DNA from: Schistosoma mansoni
Lineage: Eukaryota; Platyhelminthes; Trematoda; Strigeidida; Schistosomatidae
Assembly (NCBI RefSeq): GCF_000237925.1
Contig: NC_031498.1
Location: 29,940,923-30,004,922 of the forward strand
Reading direction: 5' to 3'
Length of the DNA stretch: 64,000 bases
This document shows positions 1-11,708 of this stretch, piece after piece; position 1 is the first letter of the stretch; each line of letters starts with the position of its first letter. Below the pieces are notes generated by a model. That model had not been told where the DNA came from, searched no databases, and saw nothing but the letters and a program-made list of their open reading frames with translations. The position numbers and the translations under genes were made by a program.

Positions 1-525
1 AGACATAAAGGCGAGGATTGACATAGCAAGGGACGAATTCCAACAATTGGAGAACATATGAAACTCAAAACATCTGTCAACCAATATCAAAGTCACAATC
101 TTCAATACGAACGTCAAGACAGTTCTGCTGTACAGAGCTGAAATATGGAGAACTACTAAATCAATCGTCAAGAAAGTACAAGTAATTAAAAACAATTGTC
201 TACTCAAGACACTTAATGTTCGTTGACTGGATATCATCAACAACAGCCTACTGTGGGAGAGAACAGACGAACTCCCAAATGAAGAGGAAATTAGGAAAGG
301 ACGATGGAAATGGATAGGACCTACACTACGGAAATCATCAAAGTGCATCACGGGGTAAGCCGTAACTTGGAATGCTAAAGGGAAATGGAAAGGAGGAAAG
401 CCGAATAACGCACTGCTTTGAGAATTGGAAACAGATATGAAAAGGATGAATAAAAACTGGAAAAAACTAGAAAGAATTGCCAAGAACACCTCCTCTACAA
501 AGTGTAACAGTCGTAAGTAAGTAAC
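1..525 (+). mobile_element. RTE-clade LINE, 3'-end fragment
   Basis: The + strand translates, with stops, into the C-terminal tail of an RTE-type reverse transcriptase: a phrase like VKTVLLYRAEIWR, then [24 protein letters not shown], then a basic MKRMNKNWKKLERIA stretch. It ends in a short GTAA-type tail near 517-525, as RTE elements often do. A related 3' end lies on the opposite strand at 2438-2590. The family resembles schistosome SR3/Perere-3 from memory. The left edge is cut by the window. Confidence 0.75.
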
Positions 526-1785
526 CCTTTTTGACTGGACTGTTACCACAAACAAATAATTCTAGTTTGTATTCAAAAGTCGTGATACCTTCAATGATAT
601 CTGATAACTTTTCATTAGTGCTTGGTTATCAGTAATACAAGTGATATATACATTAAAACAAATAAAGGAAAATCCTGAACGAACATAAAGAAAATGTCAT
701 ACAAACTTTTTGAAATAAAATAATCACTAAACATTGAGTAATATAAAGTGTGCCAGTAATCATTTCGAAAATATATAAGTAGTATAACAAGGACAAGAAA
801 GGTGGATGTAAAAATAAACAGACGAACTCAAGATGAAAAGATCGATGAAATTGTTCTTTAACTTTTCCTCGGTTGGGAACCAACAATGGTATTACAAACG
901 TTTCATAAATATAAGGACTCTAGTCGCTCTCTTGAATTCTTGTAACATTCTTCATATGTTAGAGATGAAACCGAATTCAGATAGATAAATGAAGTGATAT
1001 ACATTAAACAGTTATAAATACTTTAGTTTGATCTACTAAACGAGGACAATCAATCAAATGTGATGAAATGAAGTTTTGTATTGACTCTTTCTAAAACCTT
1101 TCCTAGACCATCAAACGAAATGCTCGCTACGTTTTAACTTTCTCAAAGGTTTCAGATTAATTGACAAATGTGTAGATGGCGTTGAGTCTCGATTGACTAT
1201 GATCACCACTACAGTAAGATTACGCGCCCGAAATCGACTTGGTTCTTTTGATAGTTCGTAAACCAGAAGGCTGTAATTAGTCCAGACAAAGTATATTTAT
1301 TGGCGATCTCGTGGTATCGAAAGAATACCGAGACGTGCCAAAGAGTACAGGCAATAAGGGCAGAGCGTAAGAACGTTTGAGAGGACAAGATGGGTGATCA
1401 AACAAAAAGTGATTTTGATACAGTTAAACAACAACGAGTATGGTAAAACAATCACTGGTACAATTGGTTATAATAATAATCGTTTCCATTTAAACCAACC
1501 GCGTTCTCGTCGAGAAAAGCAGGTCACTACAAATGTATATTATATTATCAAAATTAAATGATTTATTTTTTTGATTGAATGAATAACATCATTCAACTAA
1601 GTGACAAATAGTAGCTATGTAAAGATTCCTTTGACATCTCTAGTTAATCTGTTATTTAACAAATCCCTAACTACATATCCGTTGAGTCAGGGTTGGAAAA
1701 GAAAGGTTTCTGATAAATAGTTTACGTTTTGAACTTACTGTTCGTATAATGAATTCAAACACATCTATTCATTACACAAAGATAG
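526..1785. other. intergenic, no gene recognised
   Basis: AT-rich sequence with only short chance reading frames and no recognisable protein or repeat similarity to the rest of the window. Confidence 0.5.
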
Positions 1786-1940
1786 AATATTTTTCTAGTT
1801 GTCGTTTTTTTAGGGAGTTAGTTTGCTACGGCATGGGGCCGCTAACCCCATGTACAACCATCCTTATTTGCCCGGGCTTTGGAGCGGCAGTTACTCTAGA
1901 AGAGATACAGGCGGAGTTAGTAAATATAGTTTACTAAAAT
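1786..1940 (+). repeat. repeat copy 1 with palindrome
   Basis: This segment repeats at 2590-2745. Both copies contain a near-perfect palindrome (ATGGGG..CGCTAACCCCAT, at 1832-1852 and 2623-2641) followed by a CGGGCTTxGGA motif and GAGATACAGGCGGAGTTA-like sequence. The two copies flank the LTR fragment at 1941-2277. Confidence 0.6.
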
Positions 1941-2277
1941 TTTGAAGATATGACCAGTATTCTAGTTTGATAACTATTAACCAGTAACACCTTCTATATT
2001 CAAAGCGTCCCCCACTTGATTAAAACCAGAAGTCAGATGCGAAGAGATCGGAAAGATATATTTGATACGTTATCAATATATCGAGAAACGGTTGCTCTAA
2101 TCTGGCTAGTGAACGTAGGAGTTGTTTCCCACGCTGAGTCGTAACATGATCTGGTGCGGATGCATGACCGAACGCCTTCAGTTAAACAAGTCCACTTAAA
2201 ACAATATGGTCAGCATCCAATGTCGAACACTTAAAGAGCTATTGATTTTGGGGAATTATTTACAGCTACAATTTATT
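1941..2277 (-). mobile_element. Ty3/Gypsy LTR fragment (fossil)
   Basis: Read on the minus strand this begins GTAGCTGTAAATAATTCCCC and continues with the same order of motifs as the LTR at 46324-46788 and the fragment at 11309-11700. No internal coding sequence adjoins it, so it looks like a lone, shortened LTR. Divergence among the three copies suggests it is old. Confidence 0.75.
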
Positions 2278-2437
2278 CCCCGTTAAAAAATGTAACTTAA
2301 CATTAAACAATCAACTATCTGTCAAAATGATTATTTACAATAATCATGTACGTGATTTTGTTTGAAATCATTTGTTAAGTCAATATTTGTATAACTAATT
2401 ACTTTTAAAAAAAAACGCTAAACATTGATAAATATCA

Positions 2438-2590
2438 CTTACTTACTTACTTACGCCTGTTACCCCTCGTGGAGGAGCATAGGCCGCCCGCCAGCATTCT
2501 CCATCAAACTCATCCTAGGCAATCCTTTCCTGTTGTTATTCATCCATATCTGCTTATTCCTTCAACTTCCAGGGCAGAATTAAATGGTTT
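2438..2590 (-). mobile_element. RTE-clade LINE, 3'-end fragment
   Basis: On the minus strand a basic segment (MNNNRKGLPRMSLMENAGG) resembles the very C-terminus of RTE reverse transcriptases and is followed by GTAACAGGCGTAAGTAAG, the same tail as the fragment at 1-525. The CTTACTTACTTAC run on the + strand is the inverted tail. Confidence 0.65.
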
Positions 2591-2745
2591 GAATTACTTT
2601 TTCTGGTTAGTTTTTCTACGGTATGGGGTCGCTAACCCCATGCCCAACCCTCCTCCTTTATCCGGGCTTGGGACCTCTAGAAGTACCTCTAGAAGAGCTA
2701 CAGGCGGAGTTATTGATAAATATATCTTGTTGAAATTGCCGCGTA
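2590..2745 (+). repeat. repeat copy 2 with palindrome
   Basis: Second copy of the repeat at 1786-1940, including the ATGGGG/CCCCAT palindrome at 2623-2641 and the CAGGCGGAGTTA end. Confidence 0.6.
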
Positions 2746-2764
2746 ATGTTAATAAAGGTGGTTT

Positions 2765-3125
2765 GTTTGAATATCTACGCTACCTGTTCCTCATATCTAG
2801 ATATTTTAATGAGTTATATGTTTTTTTTGTTTGTTTCAACAGATTATGTCCATTAATTGAACAACTTATTTAGTTCGGAAAGAGTGTAGTATCAGTTGTT
2901 ATGTTTAGCCCATATGCCTTATTCTAACTTCTGAACAAGTCAATTCACCTATCTATTATGAGTCACGTTTTGACCTTGTTGATTGTTCCCTTATTAACCC
3001 TGACTATTGTTTATATGATCGTAGGTGTGTGTACACTTCTTATCCTATTTACCACATATCTATGACTTATTCTTGTCTGACTATAAATATTGATTAACGC
3101 TTGATTAAAGTGAGTTGGCATATCC
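2765..3125 (+). repeat. unclassified interspersed repeat (diverged pair)
   Basis: The stretch from about 2880 to 3110 matches, inverted and diverged, 23095-23345: shared blocks include GACTATAAATAT, TTATTAA and the region around TTAGCCCATATG. The left part (CTACCTGTTCCTCATATC) also resembles 17525-17570 and the inverted 55800-55840. I cannot assign a class. Confidence 0.5.
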
Positions 3126-4074
3126 GCCATCTCTAATGCGCATTATTTTCGCTTCTCTCTTTTCTATTCACTACATCCCTCTGATTTCCTTCCCAGATTA
3201 ATGAATGTGCAAAATATATGTATTCGAAATCCATTCTCATATTTGACTTATTTAACTCCGTTATCCACCAATGTGGGTTAAGTCATTTATTACATACGAA
3301 GATAGCCAGGATGTATATTTTAACAACAATTATTCATAGTGTAGTGAATAAAACACTAGTTGGGGACAATCAAATGTGTTTAAGCAAAGATTACAGACTA
3401 TCTCAGTAAATTCTGAAAACCATACAATGTACAGTCAATTTGCAAATTAACAACCAATTGTTTCAATCTTCACTGTTTCTTCTCTAATCCCATTGCTCAT
3501 GCATTTTCCAGACGATTGCGCTTCATTTCAGTTCTTTCCTCATCGGTCTTCTGCCAAAATACATTCTATGTCTGACCCACACCATATACTACTTATATAG
3601 TGTTATAAACGTATAGTATGCTGTCGCTAATTGTTATAAACGTAAAGGAGAGGATGCTGGTTATAACAGTAGGGGTTCTTGTTATAACAGTCCTTTTACT
3701 TCTTACACGTATGTGGGACGTTAATTTATCTTAGACGAATACTAACACTAGATTCCCACCCAGTGTCTATTCTACAGGACTTCAACAGAACTCAGATCAA
3801 GAACACAAGATTAGCCTGACTATAATGTCAATATATTTCCACACCAAAATCCGACACAAGGAACAGTCAATCAATAAGTGTCCATCAACAAGGAACAGTC
3901 AATACATAATAAGGATAGGGGAATATATATATAACACATAACACCTGTCATCCTATCTAATGTCTGACTCATCAAGACAACCAATCACTGTCATTCTCGC
4001 CCACACATCATATAGATATAAGTAGACCACACCACAATAGGATCTCATAAGAGTCAGATAATTTCTCAACAAGA
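3126..4074. other. no gene; possible old LTR-like sequence
   Basis: No protein is recognisable. A GTTATAA motif recurs around 3601-3695, and a TATA-like run lies near 3928. These could be decayed LTR or promoter sequence, but no partner copy in the window fixes the edges. Confidence 0.3.
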
Positions 4075-4290
4075 GCAAAATCAGAGAGATTGTGTTGGTT
4101 GGCGATGTTCATTGAAAAGAATGCACATTATTCAGATGTCGATTCCTGAACTATTAACATCCAATTGGCGATCACTCATTATTTATCATCAGGATCAATC
4201 AAGAAGAAAAGGGAACTTTTTTGAAATACTTTGTACTGAGAATTCTATATTGTACCAGAAATATAATATTGAATAAAGCTAGTAATAATA
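4075..4290 (+). repeat. interspersed repeat, partner of 55480-55850
   Basis: Matches the inverted segment at 55480-55850 over blocks such as GAACTATTAA, ATCAGGATCAATC and TGAGAATTCTATATTGTACC. The 55-kb copy is bounded by a short duplicated target, so this is a mobile family, but I do not recognise it. Confidence 0.5.
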
Positions 4291-4490
4291 AAATAATAAT
4301 CTTGTAGTTAAGGAAACTTTTCTCTCGATTTAATATGTTGGCTTCATATGATATTGAATGATTCCAGATGATCTAGTCACAATTTCGTTTATGTTAATTT
4401 TTATAAATTATTTACTTGCTTAAACTATGATACGATAAGTGATTTTCCTAAAGTTTGTTTTACTACAAATAGTTAATACGGTGTTGTATT

Positions 4491-5015
4491 ATTATTTGAT
4501 TATTTAAACACATAAATATTGGTACAAAGGGGCACCAGATATATATGCGCCACACAAATCTGATTCGATTTGTGTGAGGGCTCTGATACTGCCCAGGTGC
4601 CCAGACTGAAGTAGGTGGTTTTCTTAGGGGACCACACCCGGAACCTTTGACCTGAAGATCTAGTCCACAAGGCAGTGGAGCGTCGTGAGGAGATGCAGTC
4701 CCATGGTAGCCGGTGACCAACAATGGGTTCGTACGCCATTCGTTCCTTCAGGATACTGGAGCCCATGTGCATGATTGGTTTGGAATCAGGGTTTCCCAAC
4801 TCCCCCAGGTGAACTTTCCGTGTCCACCAACCCGGTTAAAGCGATGGACATTCGCTTTTCGTCCTCTCAATTTCGTAAACAACAGTACTGCCACGAGAAG
4901 GCAGTGAGTAGGACTTCCCTGGCAGAAGCTATATATTCGCGTGGCCATGTGAGAGCATTTCGAGAGGGAGAGCGGACTCTCGCCACTCTCGGCCGTACCA
5001 GGGCATTTGGGGGCA
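4491..5015 (-). mobile_element. RTE-tailed SINE, copy A
   Basis: Full-length copy of the ~510-bp repeat. On the minus strand it starts GCCCCCAAATGCCCTGGTACGG and ends with the tail GGCGCATAT...TTTGTACCAATATTTATGTG plus A/T repeats. The same sequence is found at ten other places in the window. Open frames in it are shared by other copies and are not host genes. Confidence 0.85.
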
Positions 5016-5284
5016 ATATGGTTTTGAGCCATTAATAAGTAGTTCTGTAATGGTATTGGACCCGAACCAAACTACCTTTGAAGCCGAACATATAATTCCC
5101 GAAAATATTTATCATCAACAATCGACATGAAGAGAACGTTAACAATGGAGAAGGTGAGAATAGTCATTCGAAATTCAATTCATCGGATGACGTGACTCAG
5201 CCTTGCAGGCGTCATCATTCTTGTGTAACTTATCTCTTTTATTCATATTAAATATATTGTCCTATCCTCAGCATAAATGCGTTC

Positions 5285-5425
5285 TGCACTATACATTAGT
5301 GATGATTACGACAGGACGAGTCAGTGTAGACAACGATGTGACTTCCACATAAAATCTTACAGGTTAGGTTTTCACATCATGACAAATCTACAATTTAAGG
5401 GTTAGGTCTATTACTAGAGCAGTAC
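5285..5425 (+). repeat. interspersed repeat, partner of 42775-42905
   Basis: Direct diverged match to 42775-42905 (blocks around GTGTAGACAACGATGTGACTT, CACATCATGACAAATC and AGGTCTATTA). Unclassified. Confidence 0.55.
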
Positions 5426-6520
5426 TAATAACGAATCAGATCACAATTCGACAGTTCTATAATCTGACTTTACCTTAACTTTAAACCTTTACTTATAACC
5501 ATTATATAGATTAGAATATTTAGTTTATCATTTAAATAGTCGATAACAGTTACAACGAAGTACTTCAATATGAAGAAAAGTGAAACCCCGTATGATAGTT
5601 GTTAAAGATAGACACATTATTCTATCCTTACACAGGAACGATTCAAAATAGAATCAAACCAGTTATTTTTAGATTTCACAAATCCATTGTGTCATTTAAT
5701 GATAATAAAGCGAAATTCAGCGGAAAAAAATGTGTGTTTACGATGAATTCATTTACTTTAGCTTTACATCGCTATTTATGGTTGTTTGATAAATATCGAA
5801 GAGTTTTAGTCATAAAGTGATCTTTTTTCGACTGCGAAATCCATCACAAAGTAACGCTTTAGCTGTGACTGAATATTTAGCCAAATAACTTGCGAGGATG
5901 TATTCTACAAAACGATGAACTTTCATCACGTATATCTGATAAGGAGCCAAGAGTCAGGAGAAATTCTTTGAATTTAAATCTTATCTACTTCATGTTTCAT
6001 TCATTTAAACAATATCTGAATATAATGATTGCTATGAAAGTAAACACCATCACAAACGAAGCTTTATACCCAAAAGGTTGTATAAACTGACAAGTGCTTT
6101 GTATTTGGTGGCCCGGCGCTTTAATCCTCATTAATTCACTTTATTCGCGTATGTTTATAGGTTTTCCAACCTTTATATATGTGTCCCATCTAAAGTACTA
6201 AAAACTGCTTTTTGTTGATAAATTATCTTCCGATAATTTCAGGGATTGCTAAAAGTCGTTATATTTGTTTATTAAACACTTATTTAACCGTCAATTTGCC
6301 TAAGCGTCAATAAGAACTTCAGTCAACTTGCTTACTGGTAAGACTTAAGTGTTTCCTGGTCAGTCAGTTCTAAGTAGAGCAAATGTTTTTTTTCTTAGAA
6401 TTCATAGATTTTCATCAGTAATTCTCAATGAATGTGTTTTAGTGGTTTTTTGTTGATTTCATTTAAAAGTCGAAGATAATTGCAAGTGTCCTACCTAAGT
6501 TTATATATTCTCTGTCGCTT
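5426..6520. other. intergenic, no gene recognised
   Basis: AT-rich sequence with short chance frames and no recognisable protein or RNA gene. Confidence 0.45.
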
Positions 6521-6524
6521 CCAC

Positions 6525-8640
6525 AACTCTAATGACTTCTCCTCTTTAGTAACGATGACAGAAATACTTGCCCGGACAGACGCAATAAGTACGCAAAAAG
6601 CAATCGAACAGGAAAAACGTGCTGTCGAACTTAGTAATAACTCCTCTGCACTCACCACACTCTTTCAAAATAGACTTAAACGTTCTAAGTCCAGAGGAAA
6701 CATATTTATTAAAGACAAACAAGTATACGAAGATCCTAAACTTGTTACCAAACTATTTAGTGAACACTTTTGTTCCTCATTAACTAACGAACAACCATTA
6801 AATGATTCAAAACCAATCCCAGTACCTCCCTGTGAAACTACTAGTGTAGATTTCAATGTATAAAATATCTCTATGGCAATTAGTACATCGAAACACTCCT
6901 ACACCGATGAACCAGATGGTATTCTGGCTAGCATCCTTAAACGTCGAGGTGATGGTATGTATGTTTTATTGCTCAAACTATTTGCGATATCACTCTCTAA
7001 AGCGTGTTACCCTACTACCTGGAAAAACACATGTACCATTCCCAAAATTAAAACAGGACCTGAAGCAAATGTTGAAAATTACCGACCCATAAACATAACT
7101 TCAGTGGTGTCCAGAGTGATGGAAAAAGTAGTTAAGACGGCGGTAGTGCAACATCTAATTACTAATAATCTCATCTCGGTCTCCCAACATGGATTTCTTA
7201 GGTCCAGATCATGTGATACATGCCTTGTGGGCTACATGAATGATATAACTCCGAAACGAGATAATGGACTCCTTGTATCAGTCATATTTTTAGACCTTAA
7301 GAAAGCTTTGGATAAGGTTCCACATAAAAGAATTATAGTCAAACTACGGTCCTTCGGAATCAACAACCCACTCTATTCATGGTTTGTTTCATTCTTAAAG
7401 GGACGTAAACAAATGGTAAAGTACAACGACTGTCTCTCATTACCTAGACCAATAACTAGTGGCGTCATCCAGGGAAGTGTATTAGGCCCACTTTTGTTTC
7501 TCATGTATATAAACGATATATGTAACATCATAAAATCTGGGAAACCATACTTATATGCTGATGATCTCAAAATAGTATACAGCTATAAGCCTGAGGTTCT
7601 AAGTGAAAGTGTACCCCTGATTCAAGATGATCTCAATAACCTAACTATCTGGAGCGAAAAGTGGCAATTATTATTTAACCTCCACAAATGCGGGATCATG
7701 CACTTTGGAAAGCACCCCTATCAACCACAACTTTACTTATATAAAAGTAAAGTCCAGACACCTAATTCAGTACACGACCTAGGAATTAATTACACAGGAA
7801 GCCTAAACTTTAAAGCACACACCTCTATTATTTCTAAAGCTAGACGTCTAATTGGCTTCATAGCGAAAAATTTCTTCACGACAGATGCTAATCTTACCCT
7901 TTACAAAATATGTGTACGACCTTCTCTAGAATACTGCTCTTTTATCTTCTCTAATATGAATACCACTGACAAAATAAGAGTAGAAGATGTTCAAAGACGC
8001 TTTACACGCCAACTGCTAGGAAGTGACCCCACTCTCGATTACACAAGTAGATGTAAGCACCTCTCTTTAGAACCTTTATGGCACCGTAGGTTAAGGAACA
8101 ATCTGATATTTCTCTACAAAGCAATAAATGGACTGTCACTCCTAACCTCCTGCCCAACTATGATCAATGACCCAGCCTATAGACTAAGAAACAATGCATA
8201 TACACTATTTACCGCAAAACACACCAAAAACAAATGCGTTGTAGGTTTTTTACAGTTCGGTATAGTTTATTGTAGAACAGGTTGCCAATACCTATCCGTA
8301 ACTGTGACACCTTTACCAAATTTAAAAGGCTAATAACCCTGTTACTAAACTCTAAGAACTTCACCAACTATTCCTTGAACTCCCGCCTACCAACGAGGCA
8401 CTTTATTATGGACCGCCCAATATCTAGACAGAACACGAATATAACAAACCCCATTGTCGTTAGTATGAATATAGCCAAACTAAAGAAAATATGCTTTATC
8501 CTTCCCCACTATTTATTGATTATTAACCATGGCCTTCTGCTCCTAACCGTCATTTTCAGTTTCCGAATCTCTCTAATGGTTAAAATCAAATTATTCTTCC
8601 TAAGTGTCATGTCCTTGTATTTTTCTTATTACAAGTAGAC
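6525..8640 (+). mobile_element. CR1-clade LINE, ORF2 3' half (broken)
   Basis: Encodes the linker and reverse transcriptase of a CR1-type LINE. Landmarks are NYRPINITSV (RT block 2), LDLKKALDKVPH (catalytic block; the usual F-D is L-D), GVIQGSVLGPLLF and YADDLKIV (YxDD active site, near 7553), then the thumb and C-terminal region. The endonuclease is absent, so the copy is 5'-truncated. The frame shifts near 6860 and again near 8240; the C-terminal IPIRNCDTFTKFKRL segment lies in another frame to 8369. A 3' UTR probably runs to about 8990. The copy is not functional. Confidence 0.85.
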
Positions 8641-8992
8641 ATAACTCACTAATCTTATGGATGCTGACCAACTAAGGCCGATCAAAAGAAGCTCAAATGT
8701 CCTAAATTCTTGTGAGTTGTTCAATGTTTTATTTTCCTTACCATGAAAATTTTACAATATTCTCTTTCATATCCTCTGGTTTGCTATTAGCCCTTACCAT
8801 CTCTTAACCACATATAATCTGACTTGTCTCATATATAAGAGACATAAGAGAGATAACTAATGGTAAAGGTTATAACCTTAGTTATCTTCATAGCAGTACG
8901 ATATATTAAATGGATATTTAACCCACAATACAAATGCTATTGCCATCTGATTTGCTTGTAACATGGAACTTGTAGAGGCAGCCCAAACAACC

Positions 8993-10065
8993 AATAAAGG
9001 GGAAATAAAGCGGAAAATGCATTGGAAAATAAGTCCTAAATAAAGGGGAAATACGCCAAAATGTCTGCTTTTTCGCCTGTCCGGGGGAAATAAAGCGTAA
9101 TTTCCCCTTTCTGTCGCTCTGTTTTTCAAATGTCGCTAAATTCCCAATTTTTCCCCTAAATATCCGACGAATAGCCGACTTTTACCCTAAATATCGGACG
9201 AATTTCCGACTTCTACCTTCAATATCCGCTACATTCACTGCTTTTCCACTACATACACACTAATGCATTTACCGCAACCGCCTCCTGTGTTCGCTTTCAT
9301 TCCCACAACACAACACACGAGTAATGTAAAGTACGTAAAATATGGTATAATTTCCAAAGTTTTATTGAAAACAAAAACTTCTTCAATGTACAAAGAGTAA
9401 TGAGCAGTTGGCAGATGATACAGTATCAAGGCTCCGTATGTAATTGTCATTGTCACGGACCAGGCATTTCACGTATCCTTTATTTCCACCAGGCCTGTTG
9501 GACTATGGAAAGTCAAACAATTCTTGTGAATTCTAAAATGTGATAAAAAAAACCGTTATTGAATCTAGGAAACTTGTTTTGCACAACAAGGTACTTGGAG
9601 CTGGACTTACGGTTATATCCTTGATTACGAAAGACTGTTCCTATAGATAATGCAAAAACAGTAATCACTTTGAAGCCGTACATACGTGTTCTTTGTTCCG
9701 TCGATGACGCTTCTGGACTTTGTCTCTCATGTCGTGGAAATAACTTTGCGTCGCCATGTCATATAGTTTCGCAAGGTCTTTCTCGTTGATAGATGACGAC
9801 AGGAAACGATTAGTCAGTGCACCTGAAGTTTAAAAACCTTATTTATCTTACTTCGTACGCAGCCGTAAAACCTGCACTTCTGAATCGCTCTTTTTGATGA
9901 AGTACCCAGTAACGTGAAATTAATGGCGACTTCCGGTTTCATGATGTACGACAGAATATATCGCATTGAGGTTTTAGGATCATCATCCATTAGACGTGTC
10001 AACATAGCCATCTGTAATAGGAATGAATGATAAAAATCATGTTGTGTGCTTACAAATCTGTCCCT
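8993..10065 (-). repeat. long inverted repeat, left arm
   Basis: This arm is repeated almost identically and inverted at 15596-16847. Both carry the 3' part of the DUF4806-type gene and end outward at AAAGGGGAAATAAAGCG. Within the arm, GGGGAAAT recurs near 9000, 9046 and 9084. The right arm is about 180 bp longer because its 31-bp tandem repeat has more units. No clear target-site duplication is visible at the outer edges. Confidence 0.8.
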
Positions 10066-10890
10066 CACGTCTTTTTGCTCTAGACAAGCGTCCAAAGTTC
10101 CCAGTTCCTCTTCTGATGACAAAGGGAACTGTTGGCTGGATAGTCCACAGTCAAATTGACGCGGATCTTGGCGGTCAGTGAACTTTGAGAGTACCAGCTT
10201 CATATTTGTATTCAGTTCACTAATGCTTGCTGACACTTTAAGCAGCAAAGTATAAATTCTTTCAAATCTGAAAAATAGAAGTAGATCGTAGGGATGACTT
10301 ACTGAGCAGTTAGATTTTTATCCTCGGATGTGGAGGGCGAGCTGTCTAATTGTGTAGAACTGCTTAATAGACATGTCCAAATGAAAGATACTTACTTGGC
10401 AATGGGAGAGACAACCTTCTCAAACATCCGAAGTCTGGGATATTGGACGCGGGTATTCCCAGTCTGCATCTCTGCGACATCCATGTCCACGGAATTGCAA
10501 AGAAAACTTTCTTTACGTTTTAATGCACTTCTACTAAATGTAAGTAAGATTGTTGAACTGACCTCTTTTGCTTACACGTACCATTATCTTCCAGAAGCCT
10601 TTCGTTGGTACAGCTTGTAGAAGGTAATATAGTTGAAGGAATCTCATGACAATTACTTTCTCTGTCAACTGACATAGTTTCTACATATATAGGTGTTAAA
10701 GTCAGTTACCTGTAGTTGTGCTTTCAATAGCAAAGTTACTAAACGAAAGCAAGTCATGTCTCCTCAGAAAATCGGTACGTAATTTATTCCAACGTCTGTT
10801 ATAAGTAGATCTATGACATCCGAGGACTCTTGACAAGTTCACGGTTGCCCTACGTCTACGAGCTCTTTCACTGACTTGGCTTAGACTCAT
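9665..10890 (-). CDS. DUF4806-like protein, seven exons, intact
   Basis: Minus-strand gene that I assembled by splice signals and phase. Exons: 10890-10710, 10680-10563, 10533-10396, 10362-10303, 10267-10054, 10011-9852, 9822-9665. All introns are GT-AG and only 29, 29, 33, 35, 42 and 29 nt long. Every phase joins and the total is 1029 nt (342 aa plus stop). The N-terminus is Arg-rich (SERARRRRATVNL), followed by a Ser/Thr-rich linker with a basic KQKRSRSALKRK patch. Residues about 213-300 (starting FPLSSEEELGTLD, then RYILSYIMKPEVAINF) resemble the DUF4806 C-terminal domain, which has no known activity and, in animals, is often found in genes of transposon origin. No break is seen, which is striking beside so much debris. 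It could be a domesticated gene or the accessory gene of a DNA transposon. The domain name is from memory; the exon model is from the sequence. Confidence 0.65.
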
Positions 10891-11283
10891 GTTATAAGAC
10901 TAACAACGTAAACAGTTAGAAGGAACTAAAATGACAGAGAGCACGTCACTCACTTGTATCGTGTTGTAACACGTGGAATCAGCAGTTAGAGAACAGCAGG
11001 ACAGATCTGAAAAACAGCACAGCACACAGTGTTAAACGAGGACTTCACACCAAGAGAGAACACAGTGGAAATCACGAGCCTCTCTATTTCAAAATCAAAA
11101 AGCGCGGTGCGCGAGAGTACAGCGGGAAGAGTCAGTTTACAAAGTAGTCTTATGAGTCATCTTGTAAGCTTAGTGTACATAGGGCTTGCTCTTCTTCCTC
11201 TAAAGAGTTTATGTTTGGTCGCCCTGCAATAGAAAGAAAATAGAATGCATTAGTATATCATACATAGCAATTTGAACTCCGTT
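10774..11283 (-). repeat. direct repeat copy 1 (gene head and upstream region)
   Basis: About 510 bp, essentially identical to 14560-15067 in the same orientation. It covers the first part of exon 1 of the DUF4806-type gene, its promoter region and the acidic terminal exon of the upstream gene. The second copy runs straight into an N gap. Confidence 0.85.
11150..11223 (-). CDS. terminal exon of an upstream gene, partial
   Basis: On the minus strand a good acceptor (TTTCTTTCTATTGCAG) is followed by an acidic reading frame, RPNINSLEEEEQALCTLSL, ending at a TAA at 11152-11150. It lies 260 bp upstream of the DUF4806-type gene on the same strand and is repeated at 14939-15012 before the N gap. 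It may be the C-terminus of a partner protein, such as a transposase, of the same mobile unit. Earlier exons are not visible here. Confidence 0.4.
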
Positions 11284-11308
11284 ACACCGCCCCCTCTCTT
11301 AAATAGGC

Positions 11309-11700
11309 ACTGTTGTAGCTGTAAATAATTCCCCAAAATCTATAGCTCATTAAGTGTTCGACATTGGATGCTGACCACGTTGTTTAAGTGGACTTGTTTA
11401 ACTGTAGGCTTTCGGTCATGCATCCGCACCAGATCACGTTTCAACTCGGCGTGGGACACTGCTCCTACGTTTCATTAACCAGCTTATAGTAAAGGTTCCT
11501 CGATATATTGGTAACGTATCAAATATATCTTTCCTACCTCTTCTCGTCTGACTTCTGATTTCCTCTGGCCGGGAACGATCGATTATAGAAGATACTACTG
11601 GTTGCTAGTTGTAAAACTAGAGTATCCGTTGTATCCTCACTGTCCTCAGTGCCTGGTCTCGGACATGGATATGCTGTCCCCCCTTCTGATGGTACCTCAT
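11309..11700 (+). mobile_element. Ty3/Gypsy LTR fragment (fossil)
   Basis: Begins GTAGCTGTAAATAATTCCCC and follows the 46324-46788 LTR through TGTTCGACATTGGATGCTGACC, the CATGCATCCG block and a TATCCTCACTGT block. Diverged from the 46-kb copy, so old. Confidence 0.75.
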
Positions 11701-11708
11701 AAAACGTA

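Noticed and set aside
10330-10620. 96-codon + strand frame inside the inverted-arm gene
   Set aside because: It is antisense to exons 2-4 of the seven-exon gene, whose splice phases all fit; no similarity of its own.
11029-11232. 67-codon + strand frame repeated at 14818-15021
   Set aside because: Identical only because the whole 510-bp segment is duplicated; it is antisense to the acidic terminal exon and has no recognisable domain.
8993-11283. Assigning the DUF4806-bearing unit to the CACTA superfamily
   Set aside because: No CACTA-type terminus or 3-bp target duplication is visible at either edge; only the subterminal repeats and gene layout hint at it.
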